Positions 25,202 to 33,528 of a stretch of DNA of 64,000 nt are shown here, one piece after another (positions within the stretch are counted from its first letter, which is position 1; every line of letters starts with the position of its first letter). The notes beneath the pieces were generated by a model. The model searched no databases. It was not told the origin of the DNA and worked only from the letters and a program-made list of their open reading frames with translations. Both the position numbers and the translations under genes were made by a program. Origin of the DNA: Amycolatopsis sp. NBRC 101858 (lineage in GTDB: Bacteria; Actinomycetota; Actinomycetes; Mycobacteriales; Pseudonocardiaceae); the NCBI RefSeq assembly GCF_030269325.1, contig NZ_BSTD01000009.1, forward strand, positions 186,001 to 250,000, given 5' to 3'.

Positions 25202-25882
25202 TCAGTTCACGTACCACTCGACGCGGACGGCGTCCGGCGAGAGAGTTCGCAGCTCCGCGCACACTTCGTGGGTCACCAAGAGCCCGGTGCGACGGCAGAA
25301 CCGGGGCACCCGGGTGATCCCACTCTGCGGCGCAGGCGTGAAGTGCCGGGCCGTGAGGTGGTCCCGCAGCACCTCGGGGGCGCGGTCACCGGTCGCTTCC
25401 AGGACCCGCCAGCAGCCACCGGAACCGCACTCGACGTCCTGGGCGGCCCGCAGCCCGGCCGGAACGGGCACGACCCCTTCGTCGCCGGGCGCGGCCTCGA
25501 GATCGGCGAACCACGCGCCGCCCGCGACGGCGAACCCCGCGACGACCAGCAGGGACAACCGGACGAACCCGCGCCGCGCGCCGATCGCGCAGGCCACCGC
25601 CGCGAGCGTCGGGTGCAGCCAGTAGAGCTCGATGGGCGCCGGGACCCAGGGCCCGGCCAGGCTCAGCGCGCCCGGCAGGACGAACCACGCCAGCAGCGCC
25701 AGCAGCACCGCGCCGACGATCACCCCGGTTCGCGGCGACGGTGCCAGCCAGAGCCAGGCCAGGATCGGGACCAGGCCGAACATCCCCGCGAACGGGCTCG
25801 CCGCGAAGCAGGCCACGACGACTGCCGCCACCACGAGCGCGGCACGCCACCAGTGGGTCCGCACCTGCTCGGAGCTCAGCAC
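25202..25882 (-). CDS. Membrane protein of unknown function, 226 aa
   Basis: Starts at GTG 25882. Residues 10-130 contain about five hydrophobic helices with a proline-rich loop (LAPSPRTG). The C-terminal 95 residues are soluble, probably outside, with paired Cys (VECGSGGCWRV, RFCRRTG, HEVCAEL). No family recognised. Divergent from the response regulator at 25918 across 35 bp, so the two may share control; it has no kinase features. Confidence 0.65.
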   Translation of the reverse strand: MLSSEQVRTHWWRAALVVAAVVVACFAASPFAGMFGLVPILAWLWLAPSPRTGVIVGAVLLALLAWFVLPGALSLAGPWVPAPIELYWLHPTLAAVACAIGARRGFVRLSLLVVAGFAVAGGAWFADLEAAPGDEGVVPVPAGLRAAQDVECGSGGCWRVLEATGDRAPEVLRDHLTARHFTPAPQSGITRVPRFCRRTGLLVTHEVCAELRTLSPDAVRVEWYVN

Positions 25883-25917
25883 CCCGCCATTGTCGGGGAT
25901 GCGGCAGACTGCCGATC

Positions 25918-26574
25918 ATGGTGGTCAAGGTGATGGTCGTGGACGACCAGCAGGTCGTGCGCGAGGGCCTGGTCGCGCTGCTCGGCCTGCTCGACGACGT
26001 CGACGTCGTCGGCTCGGCGGCCGATGGCGCGCAGGCGCTCGAACTGGCCGGGACGCTCGACGGCCTCGACGTCGTGCTGATGGACCTCAACATGCCCGTC
26101 TTGACCGGGGCCGAGGCGACCCGGCGGCTCACGCGCGAACACCCGGACGTCGCCGTCCTCGTCCTCACGACCTATTCGGATGACGCGTCGATCGCCGGGG
26201 CGCTCGCCGCGGGGGCGAAGGGCTACCTGACGAAGGACGCGGGCCGGCACGAGATCGGCGCCGCGCTGCGGGCCGTCGTCGCCGGGCAGCTGACCTTCGG
26301 GGCGGACGTGTCGCGCCAGGTCGCCGGGGCGCTGTCCGGTGCCGCGAAACCCGCGCCGCGCAAGGAAAGCCTCCCGGACGGGCTCACCGCGCGCGAGGCC
26401 GAGGTGCTCGGGTGGATCGCCGCCGGGAAGAGCAACGGCGAGATCGCGGCCGAGTTGTTCATCGGCGAAACGACGGTGAAGACGCACATCAACAACGCGT
26501 TCGCCAAGATCGGGGCCCGCAACCGGATCGAGGCCATGCGCTACGCCGTGCGGCACGGCCTCGACCACGACTGA
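25918..26574 (+). CDS. Orphan NarL/LuxR-type response regulator
   Basis: 218 aa from ATG 25918. Receiver with VDDQQVVREG, phospho-Asp in DVVLMDLNMPVLTG and Lys in GYLTKDAGRHE; LuxR helix-turn-helix LTAREAEVLGWIAAGKSNGEIAAELFIGETTVKTH. No histidine kinase gene is adjacent, so its partner is elsewhere. Confidence 0.9.
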   Translation: MVVKVMVVDDQQVVREGLVALLGLLDDVDVVGSAADGAQALELAGTLDGLDVVLMDLNMPVLTGAEATRRLTREHPDVAVLVLTTYSDDASIAGALAAGAKGYLTKDAGRHEIGAALRAVVAGQLTFGADVSRQVAGALSGAAKPAPRKESLPDGLTAREAEVLGWIAAGKSNGEIAAELFIGETTVKTHINNAFAKIGARNRIEAMRYAVRHGLDHD

Positions 26575-26578
26575 CCGG

Positions 26579-26758
26579 TCACGGTTTGCGGCGCTCTTCG
26601 AGGTACTCGAGCGCTTTGCTCCCGGCCTGCTTCGCCTGGTCGTACCGGCCCGCTTTCTTGAGCGCGAAAACGACCACGCCGAGCAGCAGGATCAGCAGGA
26701 AGATCCCGCCGCCGATGATGGCGAATCGGAGCAGCATGAAACCGAGTACTTCACCCAT
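26579..26758 (-). CDS. Small single-helix membrane protein, 59 aa
   Basis: ATG 26758 with GGAGGGG 8 nt upstream. A single strong membrane helix (about residues 8-32: RFAIIGGGIFLLILLLGVVV) followed by a basic, helical cytoplasmic tail (KKAGRYDQAKQAGSKALEYLEERR). Function unknown. Its end is 4 bp from the convergent response regulator stop. Confidence 0.65.
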   Translation of the reverse strand: MGEVLGFMLLRFAIIGGGIFLLILLLGVVVFALKKAGRYDQAKQAGSKALEYLEERRKP

Positions 26759-26884
26759 GGCGAATTCCCCTCCGGACGGCGGCGCCGCTTTTTCGCGACG
26801 CCCGACCGGAGGGAAACTAACGCCGGCACCGGGTGGAGCGGGACCTCCGCGGGGTGGAGATCCGGGTGGAGGCGGGGCCGCGGG

Positions 26885-27097
26885 TCACTCGGCGACTCTG
26901 GTGCGGCCGCACCAGGCGAACACCGGCACCTGGTCACCGCCGCTGGTCGTGGTGAACTCGCCCTCGTGGGAGAAGTGCTCGTAGCCGGCGCCGAAGCTGA
27001 CCTTCGCGACGTCTCCGATGCTGCCGACCGTCCAGTCGCGATGCTGCTCGGTCAGCTCGGCCGGACCACCGGAAAGCGCAACTTTGATGTTCGTCAT
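26885..27097 (-). CDS. DUF5988-like small protein, 70 aa
   Basis: ATG 27097 with GGAG 8 nt upstream. The order ALSGGPAEL, then VAKVSFGAGYEHFSHEGEF, then VPVFAWCGRTRVAE matches the short actinomycete family I know as DUF5988 (GGP start, YEHF centre, R-T-AE end). Members are often found beside secondary-metabolite genes, but no activity is known. It follows the GAF/PucR regulator after 88 bp on the same strand. Confidence 0.7.
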   Translation of the reverse strand: MTNIKVALSGGPAELTEQHRDWTVGSIGDVAKVSFGAGYEHFSHEGEFTTTSGGDQVPVFAWCGRTRVAE

Positions 27098-27185
27098 GAT
27101 TCATCTCCGTGGGTTCGTCTACGCGGAGGAAAGGCCGAAAATGTGGCCTTCGTCTCTCGACGATGACCGACGAACCTTCGCTGTG

Positions 27186-28787
27186 TCAAGATTTCCGGTT
27201 CCGTGCGAAATGGGACGGAATAGGGGTTGACCACCCCAACTCACGGCTCAGCCGGTGGATGCGCAGCGCCAGGTGGACGTCCAGCGCGCGGTCGCCCTCC
27301 TGCCAGTCTTCGCCCAGCAACGCGGTGATCCGGTCCAGGCGCTGGTAGAGCGTGTTCGGGTGGATGGTCAGCTCCTCGGCCGCGGTGGCTTTGCGGCGCC
27401 CGCCGCGCAGGAACACCTCCGCCGTGTGGACCAGGTCCGTGCCGCGCTCTTCGTCGTGGGCCAGCAGCGGGGCGAGGGTCCGGGCGACGTACGCGCCGGC
27501 CTCCGCACGGCCGGCCTGGCTGAGCAGGTAGCGGTACGGGCCGAGATCGGCGGGCGACGCCGTGACCCCGCCGCGGCCCAGTGCTTCCAGGACCCGGACG
27601 CACGCGACCGCGTCGTCGTACGCGTCGGCCAGCGCGGTCGCGCCGGTCGCCGGGCCGGCGAGGCCGGTCGTGCCCAGCGACCAGGAACGGACCGCCGCCT
27701 CGTCCGCGCGGACCAACGCGACCACGCGACCGTCCACCCTGGACGAAAGGGGGGCGAGGTTCCGCAGCCGCTGGTCTTCGCTCACCACGACCAGGTGCGG
27801 GCGCCGCAGGTCGCGGGCGTACGCGGGGACCTCGCGGACCCGGCGGGTCACCAGCTGCTCGACCAGCTCCTCGGTCGTCCGGCGTTCGGCCCGCTCGACC
27901 GACGCCACCAGAGCGACGGTCATCGCCGAGCGCTCCAGCAACCGGACATCCGCCTCGTCGAGCGGTGCGCCGGGAACCACTTGCAGCGCCCCGAAATACG
28001 TGTTCGCCGAGGCGACCGGCACGGTGACGGCCCGCTCGGTCACCTGAGTCCGGCGGGCGCCGGCGAACAACGCCGACGGCTCGCCGTCGAGCGCCGCCTC
28101 GACGAGGACCCCGTCCCGGGCCGCGGCGCGGACCTCGTCGTGCTCGCCCGCGACCAGGACCAGGCCCGGCACCAGCTCCGACAGCGGGACCACGACGTCT
28201 TCGGGCGCGCCGCCGTGCAGGGCGACCTCCGACAGCCGGTCGTGCAGCCGCACGGCGCGTTCCAGCCGGCCGTTCGCCGCCGCCAGCGCGGTGACCAGCT
28301 TGGCGTTCTCGATGGCGATCGCGGCGAACGAGCCGAGCGACGTCAGCAGCGACGACTCCGCCGCCGTGAACCGGCGCACCGCGCGCTGCGACACCATCAG
28401 CACCCCGGCCACCTTGCCCCGCAAGCGCAACGGCACGCCGAGGATCGTGCGCAGGCCCTCGTCCTCGGCGACGCGGTCGACCTCGCCGAGGTGCGTCAAC
28501 CGGGCGTCGCCGAGGTAGTCGGCGCTCTGCACCGGTTCGCCGGTGTCGGCCACCTGCCCGGCCAAGCCGCTGTGCGGTGGCAGCACGACGCCGCGCAGCC
28601 GCGGGCCCAGCGAGCCGTCGGTGACCCGGATGACGAGCGAGCCGTCCGGTTCGGCCAGCGCGAGGTAGGCGACGTCGACGCCGAGCAGGCGCCGCGCGTG
28701 GTCGACGACCTCCTGCACCAGCGCGTCGAGGTCGTGGACCGCCGACAGGCGCAGGACGAGGTCGTAGAGCTCGCGCTGGGCGTCCAT
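27186..28787 (-). CDS. GAF-domain PucR/CdaR-type transcriptional regulator
   Basis: 533 aa from ATG 28787. Residues about 15-170 form a GAF sensor (DLDALVQEVVDHARRLLGVDVAYLAL, FAAIAIENAKL). The middle is a degenerate GGDEF-like/CdaR region, and the C-terminal 70 residues form the PucR helix-turn-helix (EVFLRGGRRKATAAEELTIHPNTLYQRLDRITALLG). The ATG shares its A with the stop of the upstream esterase (TGATG), so translation is coupled. It probably controls the oxidase-esterase operon of which it is the last gene, responding to a small aromatic or ester ligand. Confidence 0.85.
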   Translation of the reverse strand: MDAQRELYDLVLRLSAVHDLDALVQEVVDHARRLLGVDVAYLALAEPDGSLVIRVTDGSLGPRLRGVVLPPHSGLAGQVADTGEPVQSADYLGDARLTHLGEVDRVAEDEGLRTILGVPLRLRGKVAGVLMVSQRAVRRFTAAESSLLTSLGSFAAIAIENAKLVTALAAANGRLERAVRLHDRLSEVALHGGAPEDVVVPLSELVPGLVLVAGEHDEVRAAARDGVLVEAALDGEPSALFAGARRTQVTERAVTVPVASANTYFGALQVVPGAPLDEADVRLLERSAMTVALVASVERAERRTTEELVEQLVTRRVREVPAYARDLRRPHLVVVSEDQRLRNLAPLSSRVDGRVVALVRADEAAVRSWSLGTTGLAGPATGATALADAYDDAVACVRVLEALGRGGVTASPADLGPYRYLLSQAGRAEAGAYVARTLAPLLAHDEERGTDLVHTAEVFLRGGRRKATAAEELTIHPNTLYQRLDRITALLGEDWQEGDRALDVHLALRIHRLSRELGWSTPIPSHFARNRKS

Positions 28788-30172
28788 CAGCCCAGGTGGG
28801 TCGTGGTGCCCTCGGCCCAGCCGGGGTCGCCGGCCGCGGCGAACCGCACCCACGCGGCGTTGACCTCGCGGGCCAGTTCGGCCGGCGGATCCTCGCCGAC
28901 GAGACCGGCGGACGCGGTCAGGGAGTCGAACACGAACGGCAGCTCCATGCCGTGGCACGCGCCCAGGTTCGGCGCCCGCCATTCGAACTCGTAGCGGAAC
29001 GACCGGCCCTGGTGGCTTTCGAGCAGCTCCTTGACGCCGTCGCGGAAGACGAGGTCCGTCATGGCTTCGACGAACACCTCGCCCGCCTTGCGGCCGTCAC
29101 CCAGGCCGTACCCGCGGAGCACGCCCGCCGCGTCCGGGTGCGACGCCGACAGCATGGCCACGGCCTGCTCGTCGGTCAGCACGTCCGCCAGCCCGGTCGG
29201 GCCGAAGTAGAGCAGCATCTCCTCTCGGCACGTCCCGGCGATGAGGTCGACGCCCGCGCCCGCGCCGGCGCGGATCGCCTCGCCCGGGTGCCGCGGCAGG
29301 ACGTCGTCGCCGACCAGGGGGAGGAACGGGCTGAGGCCGAAACCGCGGTCCCGGCCGTCCGCACCGCGCAGATCGGGTCCGCCGCCGGGCTTGAGGAGGG
29401 CGTCCTGGGCGTCGAGCAGCTGTTCGGTCGAGAGCTTCCGGAACGCTTCGGCAGTGGGTTCGACGCCCAGGCGGTCGGCGACCAGCTGCGTCACCCGCTC
29501 CAGCTCGGCCCGGCCGCGCACCATGTTCGCGTGTCCGCTTTGGACGATCGCGCGCCGGAAGAGCCCGGCCGACAGCGGTGAACCGAGCAGGCAGGCGACG
29601 CTGATCGCGCCCGCGGACTCGCCGAAGAGCGTCACGGCGGCAGGGTCGCCGCCGAACGCGGCGATGTTCTCCCGGACCCAGCGCAGCGCGGCGAGCTGGT
29701 CGCGCAGGCCGAGGTTGGTCGCGCCGCCGTCGAGGGGCAGGAAACCGTCGATGCCGAGCCGGTACTGCAGCGTCACCAGCACCGCGCCGGCGCGGGTGAA
29801 CGCCGTGCCGTCGTAGACCGGGGCGGATCCGGTGCCGCCGATGAACGCGCCGCCGTGCACGAACACCAGCACGGGCAGGTTCTCCGCGCCCGGGTCCGGC
29901 GTCCAGACGTCGACGGTCAGGTACTCCGGGCCCGGCTGCCAGCCGGTGCCGACCAGGGCGGAGAGGTCGAGACCCGGGATCGTCCGATGCCGTTGCGGCG
30001 CGGTGGGCCCGGGCTCGCGGGCATCGCGGACGCCGTCCCAGGCGGGCGGCGGGACCGGCGCGGCGAACCGCAGCTCGCCTTCGGGCGCGGCGGCGTACGG
30101 GATGCCGCGGAACCGGACGCCGGTGGCGATCGGCTCGCCGCGGACCTCGCCGGCGGTGGTGCGGACGATCAT
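28787..30172 (-). CDS. Type B carboxylesterase
   Basis: 461 aa from ATG 30172. Carboxylesterase/para-nitrobenzyl esterase fold: oxyanion-hole HGGAFIGG, nucleophile Ser in FGESAGAIS, acidic residue in the GTCREEM region and catalytic His in ACHGMELPFVF. No signal peptide, so cytosolic. It overlaps the FAD oxidase start region by 4 bp upstream and the regulator by 1 bp downstream. It hydrolyses an ester whose acid or alcohol is probably oxidised by the neighbouring FAD enzyme (inference). Confidence 0.9.
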   Translation of the reverse strand: MIVRTTAGEVRGEPIATGVRFRGIPYAAAPEGELRFAAPVPPPAWDGVRDAREPGPTAPQRHRTIPGLDLSALVGTGWQPGPEYLTVDVWTPDPGAENLPVLVFVHGGAFIGGTGSAPVYDGTAFTRAGAVLVTLQYRLGIDGFLPLDGGATNLGLRDQLAALRWVRENIAAFGGDPAAVTLFGESAGAISVACLLGSPLSAGLFRRAIVQSGHANMVRGRAELERVTQLVADRLGVEPTAEAFRKLSTEQLLDAQDALLKPGGGPDLRGADGRDRGFGLSPFLPLVGDDVLPRHPGEAIRAGAGAGVDLIAGTCREEMLLYFGPTGLADVLTDEQAVAMLSASHPDAAGVLRGYGLGDGRKAGEVFVEAMTDLVFRDGVKELLESHQGRSFRYEFEWRAPNLGACHGMELPFVFDSLTASAGLVGEDPPAELAREVNAAWVRFAAAGDPGWAEGTTTHLG

Positions 30173-31551
30173 GCGGGTGTCCCTTCGGGGAAGACCTTGC
30201 CGGGGTTGAGGATGTGGTGCGGGTCGAGGGCGTTCTTGACCGCGCGGTGCATTTCGAGCACCTCGGGTCCGAGTTCGCGGGCGAGGCCGGGCTGCTTGAG
30301 CAGGCCGACGCCGTGTTCGCCGGTGACGGTGCCGCCGAGGTCGAGGGCGTCGGCGATGATGTCGTCGAAGGCCGCCTGGGCGTTCTTCTGGGCGGTTTCG
30401 TCGCCGGCCGGGGTGACCAGCAGCGGGTGCAGGTTGCCGTCGCCGATGTGCGCGACGTTGGCGATGTGGACGCCGTGGCGCTGCCCGGCCGCGTCGATGC
30501 GGGCGAGCATCTCGGGCACGGCCTGCGTCGGGACGCAGACGTCCTCGGTGAGCAGCGGGCCGAGCCGTTCCAGGGCGGGGTAGGCGAGGCGGCGGGCGGC
30601 GAACAGCGCGTCGGCCTCGGCCTGGTCGGTCGACTGCGCGGCCCACGTCGCCCCGGCCTGTTCGAAGCAGTCCAGGATCTCCGCGGCTTCGTGCTCGCCG
30701 AGGGCACCGGGTGCGTCGGTCCGGGCGAGCAAGACGACGTTCGCGTCGGCGCTCAGGCCCATGTTCTTCCACTCGTCGACCGCGGCGAGGCAGTGCCGGT
30801 CGACGAGCTCCAGCGCCGAGGGCAGCACGCCCCGGGCCGCGACCGCGGCGGCGGCCTCCCCGGCAGCGACGGTGGTGTCGAAGTAGCCGGCGACCGTGCG
30901 TTCCGCGGCGCGGGCCGGCCGCAGGCGCACGGTGACCTCGGTGATCACGCCGAGCGTGCCCTCCGATCCGACCATCAGCCCGGTCAGGTCGTAGCCGGCG
31001 ACGCCCTTCGCGGTGCGCCGGCCGAGCCGGACCAGCTCGCCGGTGCCGGTGACGACCTGCAGGCCCAGGACGTAGTCGCGGGTGACGCCGTACTTGACGC
31101 AGCAGACGCCGCCGGCGTTGGTGGCGACGTTGCCGCCGATGGTCGACCACGGCGAGCTGGCCGGGTCCGGCGGGTACCAGAGGCCGCGTCCGGCGCAGGC
31201 GGCGCGCAGGTCGTCGTTGACGACCCCGGGCTCGACGACGGCGTACCGCTCCCGCTCGTCGATCTCCTTGATCGCGGTGAGCCGGTCGGTGACGAGCACG
31301 ACGCACCCGCCGACGGCGTTCGCCCCGCCGGAGAGGCCGGTGCCGGCCCCGCGCGCGACGAGCGGGGTCCGGTGCGCCAAACACGCCCTGACCACGGCCT
31401 GGACCTCTTCGGCGGTGTGCGGCCGGACGACCACCGCGGGCTGGGCGTAGGGCGCCCACTCGGCCTCGTCGTGGGCGAAGCCCGCCACGACGTCCGGGTC
31501 ACGGACCAGCCGGTCCGCCGGCAGCCGGGCGGCCAGGTCGTCGATCAGCAT
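30169..31551 (-). CDS. FAD-linked oxidase, GlcD/D-lactate dehydrogenase type
   Basis: 460 aa from ATG 31551, with GAGGAGG 9 nt upstream. PCMH FAD-binding domain (VVVRPHTAEEVQAVV, ARGAGTGLSGGA, STIGGNVATNAGG, GLMVGSEGTLGVITEVT) and C-terminal FAD-oxidase domain with the metal/substrate histidines HIGDGNLHP and GEHGVGLLK. Family members oxidise D-lactate, glycolate or D-2-hydroxy acids. First gene of a three-gene operon with an esterase and a GAF/PucR regulator, suggesting ester cleavage followed by 2-hydroxyacid oxidation. Confidence 0.9.
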   Translation of the reverse strand: MLIDDLAARLPADRLVRDPDVVAGFAHDEAEWAPYAQPAVVVRPHTAEEVQAVVRACLAHRTPLVARGAGTGLSGGANAVGGCVVLVTDRLTAIKEIDERERYAVVEPGVVNDDLRAACAGRGLWYPPDPASSPWSTIGGNVATNAGGVCCVKYGVTRDYVLGLQVVTGTGELVRLGRRTAKGVAGYDLTGLMVGSEGTLGVITEVTVRLRPARAAERTVAGYFDTTVAAGEAAAAVAARGVLPSALELVDRHCLAAVDEWKNMGLSADANVVLLARTDAPGALGEHEAAEILDCFEQAGATWAAQSTDQAEADALFAARRLAYPALERLGPLLTEDVCVPTQAVPEMLARIDAAGQRHGVHIANVAHIGDGNLHPLLVTPAGDETAQKNAQAAFDDIIADALDLGGTVTGEHGVGLLKQPGLARELGPEVLEMHRAVKNALDPHHILNPGKVFPEGTPA

Positions 31552-31683
31552 CCGCGGGAACCTCCTCGTCACCGGGTTCCCACGCTAGGGCCGCGGCGCC
31601 GGCCTGGCCATGGGGAAAGTCCCCATCGCCGGTGGCCGGGGGTGTGCGTTCCGCCCCCGTGAGGCCTCGGTGAAGGACTGACC

Positions 31684-31705
31684 GCGCATCGGTTGCGCAT
31701 CGGTT
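31684..31705. repeat. Two direct 11-bp repeats before a -10-like box
   Basis: GCGCATCGGTT occurs twice back to back (31684-31694, 31695-31705), followed by TACTGT at 31707-31712. It lies in the 277-bp spacer between the FAD oxidase and STAS genes, about 120 bp upstream of the latter, and may be an activator site. Confidence 0.4.
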
Positions 31706-31828
31706 GTACTGTGGTGATGCAGCGGTTCAGCCTGCAGCCGTCGTGCCTCGACCCCGCAGCCCGTCCGGGCTGCCGTGTGCCCGGACCCGCGTCCGGCCTC
31801 ACGTGCTTTCGCCAAGGAGGCCTTCGCG

Positions 31829-32197
31829 ATGCTGATCCCCGCTCCGCGCACCTGTTCGATCTTCGAAGTGACCACGACCGCGGAAGCGAGCGTGGTGACC
31901 GCGACCGGCGATCTCGACCTCGCCGTCACCGGCCGGTTGAGCGAGCTGCTGAACCACGAACTACGGCTGGCGCCGCCCGCGCTGGTGTTCGACGCGTCGG
32001 CGGTGACGTTCTGCAGTGCCCGCGTGCTGACGATCCTGCTGGACACCGCGGCGGCCGGCGTGCCGTTCGCGATCGCCGGCCGTTGCCGCCCCTTGCTGCG
32101 GCCGATCTCCGTGCTCGGCCTGGAGCGCCTGCTGCCGGTGCACTGGAGCGTCGAGGAGGCGCTGGCCTGGTTGAAGCTGGTCTCGCAGCTGTCTTGA
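31829..32197 (+). CDS. STAS-domain anti-sigma factor antagonist
   Basis: 122 aa from ATG 31829 with AAGGAGG 8 nt upstream. A single STAS domain: TTTAEASVVTATGDLDLAV, then the region of the phospho-Ser (VFDASAVTFCSARVL, where the usual DSSG reads FCSA). It faces, on the opposite strand, an RsbW-like kinase, its natural partner family. The altered phospho-site makes normal switching uncertain. Confidence 0.8.
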   Translation: MLIPAPRTCSIFEVTTTAEASVVTATGDLDLAVTGRLSELLNHELRLAPPALVFDASAVTFCSARVLTILLDTAAAGVPFAIAGRCRPLLRPISVLGLERLLPVHWSVEEALAWLKLVSQLS

Positions 32198-32210
32198 CGG
32201 GGTGCGGTGG

Positions 32211-32618
32211 CTACTCCGCCGAGCACTCCAGCCGAGCCCAGACCAGCTTCCCGTCGTCGTGCCGGCTGACACCCCACGCCAGGCAGAGCTGATCGACCAG
32301 CAGCAACCCCCGCCCGCCGCCACGGTCGGGCACCCGCAGCTTCGGCTCGCCACCCCCGACGTCGGCCACCGCCACCGTCACCTCGCAGGGTTCGTGCGCG
32401 CACCGGATCCGCAGCTGCCGGGGCCCGCCGCCGTGGAGGTACGCGTTCTCCAGCAGCTCGCCCACGATGATCAGCGTGTCGATCAGGTCCTTCTCGCGGA
32501 GCCTGCCCAGCTTGGTCTCGGCCCAGCGGCGGGCTGCCGTCAGGCCGGTGCGGTCCAGGCCGGCCACGTCCAGCACCTGCCAGCCTGCCCGGTCGGCTCC
32601 GCTCCAGGTCACGCCCAT
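32211..32618 (-). CDS. RsbW-like serine kinase/anti-sigma factor (HATPase_c_2)
   Basis: 135 aa. The GHKL ATP site is clear: N-box VGELLENAYLHGGG, G1 AVADVGGGEPKL, G2 DRGGGRGLLLVDQL. Such proteins bind sigma factors or phosphorylate STAS antagonists; in actinomycetes many act in stress or development. Its stop lies 13 bp from the convergent STAS gene. It marks the left boundary of the polyketide cluster. Confidence 0.85.
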   Translation of the reverse strand: MGVTWSGADRAGWQVLDVAGLDRTGLTAARRWAETKLGRLREKDLIDTLIIVGELLENAYLHGGGPRQLRIRCAHEPCEVTVAVADVGGGEPKLRVPDRGGGRGLLLVDQLCLAWGVSRHDDGKLVWARLECSAE

Positions 32619-32660
32619 GCCGTTCCGGTTACCCGGATCGGCCGCCGCTACCCGTCCCGC

Positions 32661-32718
32661 GTTAGGGGCCGTTAGGGGCCGTTAGGGGTCGTTGGTCACC
32701 GTCGGTGCTGGCTAGCTT
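32661..32718 (+). promoter_or_regulatory. Cluster promoter 1: three GTTAGGGG repeats and -10
   Basis: Three 10-bp tandem copies of GTTAGGGGYC (32661-32690), then exactly 23 nt after the last AGGGGT a TAGCTT hexamer (32713-32718). The thioesterase GTG follows at 32749. The same AGGGG-N23-TA(N)4 arrangement occurs at 42436 and 48158, and with 24 nt at 38495. Confidence 0.6.
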
Positions 32719-32748
32719 GGCCGGAGGAGCCTCCGACACCGAAGGGCG

Positions 32749-33528
32749 GTGGACGACATGGTCGCCCCCGTTGACTACGCCGGCCACGCCGAGGACAGCT
32801 GGTTCCGCCGGTTCGCCGCGTCACCCGAGGCGAAAGCGCGGCTCGTCTGCCTGCCGCACGCCGGTGGGTCGGCACCCTTCTACTTCCCCGTCGCCAAGGC
32901 GCTCGCCCCGGACGTCGAGGTGCTCGCCGTCCAGTACCCCGGGCGGCAGGACCGGCGGCACGAACCCTTCCTGACCAGCATCGACGCCATGGCCGACCGG
33001 GTCGCCGAACTGCTCGTGAAGCACACCGACCGGCCGCTCGCGCTGTTCGGGCACAGCATGGGCGCGATGGTCGCCTACGAGACCGCCCGACGGCTGGAGC
33101 GGGCCGGGGCGGAAGTCGCCGCGCTGTTCGTCTCCGGGCGGCGTGCTCCCTCGCGTACCCGCGATGAGAGCGTGCACACCCGGACCGACGACGGTGTCAT
33201 CGCCGAACTGCGGCGCCTCAGCGGCACCGAGGCCGACCTGCTCGGCGACGACGACGTCGTCCGGATGATCCTGCCGGTCGTGCGCAACGACTACCGGGCC
33301 GTCGAGACCTACCGGTACACCCCGGGCGAGCCCCTGACCGCGCCGATCATCGCCTTCACCGGCTCCGACGACCCGATGGCCACCGTCGACGAGGTCGCCT
33401 CCTGGGCCGACCACACCGACGGCGGCTTCGACCTGGTCGAACTCTCCGGCGGGCACTTCTTCCTCACCCGCCACCAGGACGTCATCCTGCGGCGGCTGGC
33501 CGGCGAGCTGGGAGGCGCCCGTGTCTGA
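32749..33528 (+). CDS. Type II (editing) thioesterase
   Basis: 259 aa from GTG 32749; ATG 32758 is an alternative start. Alpha/beta hydrolase with the full triad: Ser in FGHSMGAMVAYE (about residue 103), Asp in FTGSDDPMATVDE and His in SGGHFFLTRH. It removes stalled or wrong acyl groups from PKS carrier proteins. It is the first gene of a three-gene unit; its last 8 bp overlap the carboxylase gene. The first clear gene of the macrolactam cluster. Confidence 0.92.
   Translation: MDDMVAPVDYAGHAEDSWFRRFAASPEAKARLVCLPHAGGSAPFYFPVAKALAPDVEVLAVQYPGRQDRRHEPFLTSIDAMADRVAELLVKHTDRPLALFGHSMGAMVAYETARRLERAGAEVAALFVSGRRAPSRTRDESVHTRTDDGVIAELRRLSGTEADLLGDDDVVRMILPVVRNDYRAVETYRYTPGEPLTAPIIAFTGSDDPMATVDEVASWADHTDGGFDLVELSGGHFFLTRHQDVILRRLAGELGGARV

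Noticed and set aside
28790..28982. N-terminal extension of the GAF/PucR regulator to 28982
   Set aside because: The extra 65 residues are Arg-rich shadow of the esterase; the family start and coupled ATG are at 28787.
32661..32690. Telomere-like GTTAGGGG repeats
   Set aside because: Only three copies, within a promoter, and the same unit recurs with fixed spacing to -10 boxes upstream of cluster genes.
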